In this document: positions 1 to 5,284 of the stretch, piece by piece
Numbering within the stretch: position 1 is the first letter of the stretch
Layout of the letters: the number at the start of each line of letters is the position of its first letter
From: an uncultured Collinsella sp.
GTDB lineage: Bacteria > Actinomycetota > Coriobacteriia > Coriobacteriales > Coriobacteriaceae
Reading direction: 5' to 3'
Assembly (NCBI GenBank): GCA_902495945.1
Contig: CABUZD010000083.1
Span: 1-7,439, forward strand
DNA length: 7,439 nucleotides
Position numbers and translations under genes: made by a program
The notes under the pieces: model-generated
What the model saw: only the letters and a program-made list of their open reading frames with translations
Told to the model about the DNA's origin: nothing
Databases searched by the model: none

Positions 1-179
1 CGGCTTAGGTTTCCTGCTCTACAGTCCTGCTCACGACGGAGGCCACATTAAGTGGCCTCCTGTTCGTGCGGAACTCGCGATAAACCTAAGCCGGTGTCCC
101 CGCTCTCCCGGGGCCTGTGGTTACTTGGTTGTTGCATGCGGCTCGCTTTTCGGAACAGGGCTGATAATTCTAGATGCAA

Positions 180-211
180 GGCGCTCTTGGTCGTTATGGG
201 CCTGGGGCGTC
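180..211 (+). repeat. Diverged copy of the 269-298 terminator hairpin
   Basis: Bases 181-210 can fold as GCGCTCTTGG with CCTGGGGCGT through several G-U pairs around the loop TCGTTATGGG. Aligned base by base with the terminator at 269-298 most positions agree, including the loop octamer CGTTATGG, and the two copies lie 88 bases apart. This looks like an old duplication of a terminator or of an RNA-gene/terminator unit. It is not followed by a clean T-tract, so it may no longer terminate. Confidence 0.4.
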
Positions 212-219
212 TGTCTTAT

Positions 220-262
220 ATAGGTAGATTCCTTGCGGGTTCGAATCCCTCCGCTCGCCCAC
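220..262 (+). pseudogene. tRNA 3'-end-like fragment (T-arm and acceptor strand without a 5' half)
   Basis: The T-loop TTCGAAT (240-246) sits between GCGGG (235-239) and CCCTC (247-251), a T-stem with one C/T mismatch. The following CGCTCGCC would be an acceptor strand, but no GGCGAGCG partner lies within 200 bases upstream and the end reads CCACA rather than discriminator plus CCA. A normal tRNA therefore cannot be folded here. It is either the 3' tail of the structured RNA that fills the left edge, or a broken tRNA such as an attachment-site remnant. No integrase gene is visible in the window to support the latter. Confidence 0.4.
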
Positions 263-334
263 AAGAAAGCGCCCTGGGCCGTTATGGACTCAGGGCGCTC
301 AATTTTAATGGCTGGGACGGAGGGATTCGAACCC
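237..334. repeat. 17-bp inverted repeat of T-arm sequences (237-253 and 318-334)
   Basis: GGGTTCGAATCCCTCCG at 237-253 is the exact reverse complement of 318-334, the T-arm and start of the acceptor strand of tRNA-Gln. The terminator 268-306 sits between the arms. The match reflects a shared T-arm, but identity extending through CTCCG into the acceptor strand suggests the left fragment may be related to the tRNA-Gln gene or was converted by it. Confidence 0.6.
268..306 (+). terminator. Bidirectional intrinsic terminator between the left RNA region and tRNA-Gln
   Basis: GCGCCCTGGG (269-278) pairs with CTCAGGGCGC (289-298), ten pairs with one G-T, extended by A268-T299. AATTTT follows on the plus strand and TTTCTTG on the minus strand. 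It lies between a plus-strand RNA end (about 262) and the 3' end of the minus-strand tRNA-Gln (309), so it can stop transcription from both sides. Confidence 0.75.
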
Positions 335-383
335 CCAACAGCCGGCACCAAAAACCGGAGTTCTACCGTTGAACTACGTCCCA
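309..383 (-). tRNA. tRNA-Gln (anticodon UUG)
   Basis: Reading the minus strand from 383, the acceptor TGGGACG pairs perfectly with CGTCCCA. The D-arm is GTTC/GAAC. The anticodon stem CCGGT/GCCGG (one T-G pair) holds the loop TTTTGGT, giving anticodon TTG. The T-arm GGGGG-TTCGAAT-CCCTC (one G-T pair) completes the cloverleaf. Discriminator G and an encoded CCA end at 309. It decodes CAA, and CAG by wobble. The gene lies 38 bases after the stop codon of the CwlM-like gene on the same strand and is followed by the terminator at 268-306. It may be read from an upstream promoter or its own, and none is obvious in the short gap, which holds only a weak 5-bp hairpin without a T-run. Confidence 0.95.
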
Positions 384-421
384 ATGTGTGGTGTTGCCCA
401 AAAGCAACTCGTTTAGTTTAC

Positions 422-1327
422 CTAATCTGCGAGGGCATCGCAAACGCCATCGAGCAGGCGTACGGCGAGTGTCTGCGCGTCGCTGGCCGTGAAGGTGCCG
501 TTGTAGCGCGTCATGCCCGTGAGCTCAATGCGAATGCGAGCCGGCTTCTGCTGCGCGGCGACATTGGCGGTGCGGATGCGCTGGGCCAGGTTGTGGCACT
601 CGGCGAGGGCAATCGTGGCGCGCGGTGCGGCGTCGGCGGGCAGCTCGTCGCTTGCGATCTCGAGCACCAGGTCAACGTCGGTTGGGACCTCGGAGTCGCA
701 GAGCATCATGCCGCTGTTGTCGGTCGTTGCCGTGGCGATATTCCACATGCGCGACGCAACACTGCGTGCGATGGGGTCCTCGCCGATAACGGCAATCTGG
801 AAGCGCTCGAGCACGTTGGCGGCGCGAGCAAAACCGATGCGGGACTCGGCTTCGGTGACCGAGGGCTTGCCCTCCCACACATGGTGCAGGCGGTTGATGT
901 AGGCGTAGGTGTCCTGGAAGGCCATGCCGTCGGCAAACAGGCCGACATTTTCCTGGAACTGCTGCAGGGCGGCCTCGGTATGCGGACCAAAGTAGCCGTC
1001 GTCTTCGCCACAGGCAAAGCCCAAAACGTTGAGAGCGCGCTGCAGGGCCTGCACATCGGCGCCATGGAAATTGGGCATGCGCAGATAGAGGGTGCGGTCG
1101 CCCAGCTTATACGAAGCGTCTACAAGGGCGCTCCAACAGGGGATATCGACGGCATGACCGGCAGCAAGGCCGCTGTCGAGTCTGAAGGTGCTGACGGCCT
1201 GCTCAGTGGTGGCTCCAAAGTACTTGTCGGTGACTTCGGCGGCATCAATCGTGTAGCCGAGCTGCAGGAGACGAGACTGCACGTCCTCGACGGCTGCTCC
1301 TTGCATGCCCGTTGTAATAGGTTCCAT
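422..1327 (-). CDS. Cytoplasmic protein with two peptidoglycan-binding domains, CwlM-like pseudo-amidase
   Basis: This 301-residue protein has two PG_binding_1-type repeats, about residues 5-70 and 87-146. The second includes the typical ADVQALQRALNVLGF, DGYFGPHTEAALQQFQ and FADG. The stretch from ASYKLGDRTLY through the second repeat resembles mycobacterial CwlM closely as I recall it (ASYRLGARTLY; DGHFGLQTHNAL). Residues 175-301 look like a shrunken amidase_3 fold: VDLVLEIASDE matches the strand before the catalytic His region, and the last 40 residues match its C-terminal strand and helix. The DPGHGG-type first zinc-ligand motif is absent, so hydrolase activity is unlikely. There is no signal peptide or membrane segment. 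CwlM is a cytoplasmic regulator of peptidoglycan synthesis acting on MurA, and a similar role is inferred. The start is supported by AAAGGGG 7 bases upstream. Confidence 0.85.
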   Translation of the reverse strand: MEPITTGMQGAAVEDVQSRLLQLGYTIDAAEVTDKYFGATTEQAVSTFRLDSGLAAGHAVDIPCWSALVDASYKLGDRTLYLRMPNFHGADVQALQRALNVLGFACGEDDGYFGPHTEAALQQFQENVGLFADGMAFQDTYAYINRLHHVWEGKPSVTEAESRIGFARAANVLERFQIAVIGEDPIARSVASRMWNIATATTDNSGMMLCDSEVPTDVDLVLEIASDELPADAAPRATIALAECHNLAQRIRTANVAAQQKPARIRIELTGMTRYNGTFTASDAQTLAVRLLDGVCDALAD

Positions 1328-1465
1328 GAACGAACCCCTTTCGGCGTACCATTCGTACTATTTGAGCGTCTGTCGGATAGACAACGCAAAGGGATGCATA
1401 AACATGCACTCAACAGTGTAGCAAGTTGTGCCTAAAAACGCTGCTGACAGGTTTTATAGCCCCCG

Positions 1466-2530
1466 TTAGTTAAGGCGCTCCACAAAGAAATCTGCCATGG
1501 AGAGGAACAGCTCGCGTGCGTGCGGATCAAGCTCAACGTTCTCGATGGCCGCTTTGGCCTTAGCGGTCAGGTCGAGCGCGTAAGTGTGGGCGTAATCGAT
1601 GGAGCCGGTCTCCTGGAAGATCTCCACGGCGCGTGCGAGCTGCACGGGATCATCGGTGCCCGAGGAAAGAATCGCCTCGACCTCGTCGTGGTGGCGCTCA
1701 TCAGAGAGGGCATGTACGGCGACAAGCGTGCGCTTGCCCTCGGTGATGTCGGTGCGGAAGTCCTTGTTGGCGGCTTCCTTAGTGCCGACAAGGTTGAGCA
1801 GGTCGTCCTGAATCTGAAAGGCGAGGCCCGTGTGCAGGCCAAAGGCGCGCAGCGCTTCGATTTGCTTATCGCTGCCGCCGCCGATAATGGCTCCGGCGGC
1901 AAGCGGCGTGGCTCCGCTGTAAAACGCGGTCTTGTGCGTCGCCATGTCCAGGTAGTCATCAACCGAGATATCAAAGCGCCCGTCACGGACCCAACCCAGG
2001 TCGAGTGCTTGACCCTCGATGGTGCGGACGATCATCTCGGTAAGCTCGTGGAGCACGCGCAGCTTCACGTCGGACTCCAGCGTAGGGTCGTCGAGAACCG
2101 TCTTGGTGACCATGGTGAGCGCCAGGTCGCCACAATTGATGGCAAGGCCCGTGCCCTCGGTAAGGTGCATGCAGGGCTTGCCTCGACGAAGCTGTCCGTT
2201 GTCGGCGATGTCGTCGTGGATCAGCGCGCCCGACTGGAAATGCTCGATGGCTGCCGCGGCGCTGCGGGCGCTCTCAAAGCTACCGCCCACTGCGGTTGCG
2301 GCGAGCATACAGATAAGCGGGCGGTGGCGCTTGCCGGCGTTGGCCGTAAAAGCCGAGAGCGGCGCATACAGGTAGCGCTCGATATCGGCAGAGGTCGCCT
2401 GTCCGTCAAAGAACGTGGCCAGATAGTCGTTAATCTGGTCAAAGTGCTGGGCTAAAAAGCTGGTAAACGGACTGGACACGGGTTCTCGCATTCTTTCTTG
2501 GGTTACATCGTTGCGGTGTGCAGATACCAT
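1466..2530 (-). CDS. Polyprenyl (isoprenoid) diphosphate synthase, E-type
   Basis: This trans-prenyl chain elongase condenses isopentenyl diphosphate with an allylic diphosphate. It is cytosolic or membrane-associated and would supply precursors for a quinone side chain or other isoprenoids. Visible motifs are GKRHRP (66-71), first Asp-rich motif DDIAD (106-110) followed by RRGKP (115-119), HKT (199-201), FQIQDDLLN (second motif, 238-246) and DITEGKRTL (261-269). Small residues Gly101 and Ala102 precede the first motif and there is no two-residue insertion within it, which fits a product longer than farnesyl diphosphate. The last Asp of the second motif is Asn246, as in geranylgeranyl-type enzymes. 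The frame opens with ATG at 2530, which has no clear ribosome site. The ATG at 2491 (residue 14) has a purine-rich AAGAAAGA just before it and may be the true start. The gene begins 74 bases after the PTS gene on the same strand. Confidence 0.9.
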   Translation of the reverse strand: MVSAHRNDVTQERMREPVSSPFTSFLAQHFDQINDYLATFFDGQATSADIERYLYAPLSAFTANAGKRHRPLICMLAATAVGGSFESARSAAAAIEHFQSGALIHDDIADNGQLRRGKPCMHLTEGTGLAINCGDLALTMVTKTVLDDPTLESDVKLRVLHELTEMIVRTIEGQALDLGWVRDGRFDISVDDYLDMATHKTAFYSGATPLAAGAIIGGGSDKQIEALRAFGLHTGLAFQIQDDLLNLVGTKEAANKDFRTDITEGKRTLVAVHALSDERHHDEVEAILSSGTDDPVQLARAVEIFQETGSIDYAHTYALDLTAKAKAAIENVELDPHARELFLSMADFFVERLN

Positions 2531-2604
2531 ATTGCCACATTGGAGTTGCCGGCGCGTCTGTTTTGGCGATTTGGGGAAACGGGACGCGTGCGCGTGCCGG
2601 CTGC

Positions 2605-5055
2605 TTATATAAGCCTAAAGTGCTCGAGCGCCTTGACGACGCCATCTTTGTCGACCGAGTCGGTGATGTAGTCGGCGCGCTTTTTGAGATAGTCCGGCGC
2701 ATTGCCCATGGCGATACCGACATCGACGGCATTCATCAGCGAGACGTCATTGCTGGCGTCGCCAATGCCGTATACGGTTCCGTGGTGGGGATCGAGGGCG
2801 TCGAGTACAGACTGGATACCCCCGCGCTTCGTGCATTCGCGGGGCGAGATCTCGGTTACCTCGAGTTCGAGCTCGTTAAAGCACAGCAGCGGCTCAAGTG
2901 CCTTATCTTGAACGATGTGGTTGGCGAGCGATGTAGACATCAAGATCTTGTAGACACTGTAATGTTGCAGCTGCGTGACTGCGTCGCCCAGGGTGCGCGC
3001 GTATCCGGGAGCATCGGGGGCATCGGCACTCATGCGCACGACGCCGTTGAGGCCCTCAAAGCGGATGACCTCGCCCGATTGCTCAAGATAGGGGGCAAGG
3101 CGCTGCAGCATGCCGGGCGTCATCGACAGATCGCGAATTGCGTGTCCGTTGATCTCGGCGTAACCGCCCGCAAGACAGACGATGCCGGTCCAGGGCAGCT
3201 CAAGAAGTTTGGGGTGGATGCAGCTGAGGGTGCGTCCTGTGCAGATAAAGGCCATGTTGCCATTTGCAACGAAATCGCGGATGGCCTGCGAGACCGCCTC
3301 GTTGGGATAGGGGGACAGGTCACGCTCGCTCTCGGGAAGCTCTTGTGCCGCTCGAGGGTCTTGCCAGGCGAGCGTTCCGTCGATATCGAAGAAGCAAATA
3401 TCGCCGCGCTTATGGGCTGCGCTGGCGGCAGGGGAGGCTGAGGTGGTGGGCACAAATCCCGGCTCGAGGCCCATGATCTGGTCAAAATGCTCTTTAACGC
3501 GGGGAACGGAGATGCCGATGATCACCTGGGCGGTCTTGCCCGTAATGATGAGGCCTTTGGCGCCCACCGCGACAAACGACGCGTTATCTGCAACGATAGA
3601 AGGGTCTGCAACTTCGACGCGCAGGCGCGTGGCGCAGTTGGTTGCGTCCACGATATTGCCAACGCCACCTAAAAGCTGAATTACCCGCTCAGCGAGGACG
3701 TGATCTTGATCGGATTGACTATTGACCTCGTCATTGGGAGATTGCTCTTTGACAAAGCCGCTTTCCGTCAAACGATCGATTGCCGCGCGATTGGCGACAT
3801 GATCCTCGCGGCCCGGCGTCTTAAGGTCATAGATCAAGATGAGTGCTCGAAAACTAACAAAAAAGATGAGGCTAAAGGCAAGGCCGATACCGAGCGCCAA
3901 AAGATAGGCACCGGCATGCGTGCGCATGAGCGGAATAAAGTTGAAGGCTGCCATCTCCATGAGGCCGCCCGAGAAGATGCCGACGATGCCAAAGAGATTC
4001 ATGGTTGTGGCAAGGCAAGACGATAAGACGGCATAGAGAAAAAAGAGCCCGGGGTGGGTGAACATAAAGAGAAACTCGAGTGGCTCGGTAACGCCGCAAA
4101 CCACCGAGGCGATGATGGCGGGAACAAGGATGACCCTGAGGCTGGCGCGGCGCTCTGGTTTTGCGGTGGAGTAGAACGCGGCTGCGATGGCGGGAAGGCC
4201 AAAGAGCTTGACCCAGCCGGTGGCGGTAAAACCGGCCCACGGCGCAAGTTCATTAAGGGGGCGCGTGCTATGGGAGAGGATGGGGAGCAAGCTGCTCCAC
4301 GTGGCGTAGATGCCGTCGTTAATGACTAGGTTGTCGTAGTAGATCGGCATGTAGAGCAGGTGGTGCAGCCCCATGGGCTCGAGCGCTCGCTCCAAAAACA
4401 CAAAGATGCCCACGCCAAAGGGGCCGACGCTCGTAAGTGCATGGCGCAGCGTTTCGGTCATTGCGTATACGGAGGGCACGATGGCGGCCGAGATAGCGGC
4501 AAGGGCAAACACGGCAAAAAAGCTGATGAGGTAGACCAGCGAGGAGCCCGAGAAGGTGCCGAGCCAATCGGGAACCTTTGCATCGTAGAAGCGGTCATGG
4601 ATGGCGACGACGGTTGCCGATACCGCCAGCGGGCCGATAATGCCGGTGTCGAGCGTCTTGATGCCGTCGATGACGGTGATACCGCTGGCGGAGGTCAAAG
4701 ATGACGGGTACTCAAGTCCAAGGTTGTCTCCGCTCAGCTTAATGATCTCGCTCAAAAAGAAGCAGTAGGCAAAATAGGCGACGAGAGCCTCGAGGCAGCA
4801 ACGAGCCGGTTGTTTTTGGGCAAGACCGATGGGCAGCGCTACGGCAAAAAGGAGCGGGAGGCGTTTAAAGACCGTCCACGAGCCGCGCTGGATGATGGTC
4901 CAAAAAACGTACCAAGGGGTTCCGTATACGGCGAGATCGCCGACGATGTCAGCAGTCGTTGCGAGAGCGGAGACGCCGACCATGAGGCCTGATATAGAAA
5001 ACAGCATGGCGGGCGCGAACATTGCCCCGCCAAAGCGTTGGATTTTTTGCAGCAT
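2605..5055 (-). CDS. PTS EIICB permease (maltose/alpha-glucoside type) fused to a Cof-type HAD phosphatase
   Basis: An 816-residue membrane protein. Residues 1-410 are an EIIC channel of the GlvC/MalX class: start MLQKIQRFGGAMF, about ten hydrophobic segments, GLHHLLYMP (229-237) and GVTEPLEF (321-328, sugar-binding Glu324). Residues 452-528 are EIIB, with the phospho-cysteine Cys474 in NCATRLR. After a Thr/Ser/Ala/Pro-rich linker (530-550) the same frame continues into a complete HAD domain: Asp557 and Asp559 in DIDGT, Thr606 in CTGRT, Lys743 in CTKRGG, and Asp766/Asn769/Asp770 in GDASND, with a C2-type cap between motifs II and III. GlvC-type proteins normally end near residue 530. The transporter should phosphorylate an alpha-glucoside during uptake; the phosphatase would be positioned to remove that phosphate, which is inference. 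EIIA must come from elsewhere. The start has GGAAGG 6 bases upstream. The substrate is not fixed by sequence. Expression is probably controlled by the divergent GntR regulator. Confidence 0.93.
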   Translation of the reverse strand: MLQKIQRFGGAMFAPAMLFSISGLMVGVSALATTADIVGDLAVYGTPWYVFWTIIQRGSWTVFKRLPLLFAVALPIGLAQKQPARCCLEALVAYFAYCFFLSEIIKLSGDNLGLEYPSSLTSASGITVIDGIKTLDTGIIGPLAVSATVVAIHDRFYDAKVPDWLGTFSGSSLVYLISFFAVFALAAISAAIVPSVYAMTETLRHALTSVGPFGVGIFVFLERALEPMGLHHLLYMPIYYDNLVINDGIYATWSSLLPILSHSTRPLNELAPWAGFTATGWVKLFGLPAIAAAFYSTAKPERRASLRVILVPAIIASVVCGVTEPLEFLFMFTHPGLFFLYAVLSSCLATTMNLFGIVGIFSGGLMEMAAFNFIPLMRTHAGAYLLALGIGLAFSLIFFVSFRALILIYDLKTPGREDHVANRAAIDRLTESGFVKEQSPNDEVNSQSDQDHVLAERVIQLLGGVGNIVDATNCATRLRVEVADPSIVADNASFVAVGAKGLIITGKTAQVIIGISVPRVKEHFDQIMGLEPGFVPTTSASPAASAAHKRGDICFFDIDGTLAWQDPRAAQELPESERDLSPYPNEAVSQAIRDFVANGNMAFICTGRTLSCIHPKLLELPWTGIVCLAGGYAEINGHAIRDLSMTPGMLQRLAPYLEQSGEVIRFEGLNGVVRMSADAPDAPGYARTLGDAVTQLQHYSVYKILMSTSLANHIVQDKALEPLLCFNELELEVTEISPRECTKRGGIQSVLDALDPHHGTVYGIGDASNDVSLMNAVDVGIAMGNAPDYLKKRADYITDSVDKDGVVKALEHFRLI

Positions 5056-5115
5056 GTTCTGCCTTCCGAATATCGAGGCGCGTTGCGCGTGGGGAAACGT
5101 TTAAACAATGGATTC

Positions 5116-5144
5116 ATTGTAGAGGACCAGACGATTGTCGTGCC
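5116..5144 (-). promoter_or_regulatory. Candidate promoter of the PTS permease gene
   Basis: On the minus strand TACAAT (5121 to 5116) matches the -10 consensus at five of six positions. The region 17 bases upstream (GGCACG, 5144 to 5139) is a poor -35 box, so an activator or an alternative promoter is possible. The predicted start, near 5109, falls inside or beside the GTTTAAAC palindrome at 5099-5106, where a bound repressor would block it. The leader would be about 50 bases. Confidence 0.4.
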
Positions 5145-5221
5145 GGCAGTTTTGAGCGAAACCGATTTGGGCATGACAGAAACCGTCAACGGTTAAATCC
5201 TGTCGCTTTACCGATATTCGG

Positions 5222-5249
5222 TTTAAACAACTTTAAGAAATGCTATCGT
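5222..5249 (+). promoter_or_regulatory. Candidate promoter of the GntR regulator gene
   Basis: TTTAAA (5222-5227) and TATCGT (5244-5249) are separated by 16 bases and each match consensus at four of six positions; TGC before the -10 box suggests an extended -10. The -35 box lies within the GTTTAAAC palindrome (5221-5228), which would allow autorepression. Confidence 0.45.
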
Positions 5250-5284
5250 GCCTAGCCGGAAATAAATAATGTAGAGGTGAAACA

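Larger units (their letters stand above)
1..262 (+). ncRNA. Structured non-coding RNA region ending in a T-arm; possibly tmRNA 3' part
   Basis: No credible protein gene is seen here on either strand. Strong helices are visible: bases 1-12 pair perfectly with 82-93 (12 bp), enclosing a 9-bp stem 38-46/52-60 with loop ATTAA that is extended by CACGA 32-36 with TCGTG 64-68. CCCCG 98-102 pairs with CGGGG 109-113. CCTGT 114-118 can pair with ACAGG 155-159 while TTGCAT 132-137 pairs with ATGCAA 174-179, which cross and would form a pseudoknot. The region ends in a T-arm (GGGTTCGAATCCC, 237-249) followed at once by a terminator. Several pseudoknots before a T-arm and terminator suit a tmRNA whose 5' part lies left of the window. 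Against this, the T-stem has a C/T mismatch, the acceptor strand has no CCA in register, and the usual long helix before the T-arm seems too short. The strand, limits and identity are inferred. Confidence 0.33.
5056..5284. promoter_or_regulatory. Divergent regulatory region with paired operator-like motifs
   Basis: The 229 bases between the permease and the regulator carry symmetric motif pairs. GTTTAAACAA occurs at 5099-5108 and 5221-5230 (palindromic core GTTTAAAC, 122 bases apart). CGATATTCGG occurs at 5212-5221 and inverted at 5066-5075, so that each gene reads it in the same direction. ACAATG-gatt-CATTGT (5105-5120) overlaps the permease -10 box. AACCGT-CA-ACGGTT lies centrally at 5181-5194. 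Such pairs flanking divergent starts are typical of sites for a local repressor, here most simply the GntR-family protein. Which motif it binds is not known. Confidence 0.6.

Noticed and set aside
232..262. A complete plus-strand tRNA
   Set aside because: No D-arm, anticodon arm or acceptor partner can be found in the preceding 100 bases; only the T-arm is present.
233..1435. 400-codon open frame on the plus strand
   Set aside because: It runs through the tRNA-Gln gene and antisense to the peptidoglycan-binding protein, lacks a ribosome site and has no recognisable domain; it is a shadow of GC-biased codons.
1433..1465. Possible terminator between the prenyl synthase and the CwlM-like gene
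   Set aside because: On the minus strand a run of five T follows CTGTCAGCAG, but the stem is only three base pairs, too weak to call.
1520..2455. 311-codon open frame on the plus strand
   Set aside because: It is exactly antisense to the prenyl synthase, whose motifs are clear; no family features or start signal.
2546..2600. Inverted GCCGGC/GACGCG stretches between the permease and prenyl synthase genes
   Set aside because: Pairing needs a seven-base bulge and a loop of over 20 bases and has no T-run, so it is probably GC-rich chance complementarity.
2518..3441. 307-codon open frame on the plus strand
   Set aside because: Antisense to the HAD part of the permease fusion; its sequence is valine/glycine/aspartate-rich shadow protein.
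3120..3485. Possible separate start for the HAD phosphatase as an independent gene
   Set aside because: No ATG lies between residues 528 and 601 of the fusion; a GTG at residue 535 has no ribosome site, and the frame is continuous from EIIB, so a fused protein is the simpler reading.
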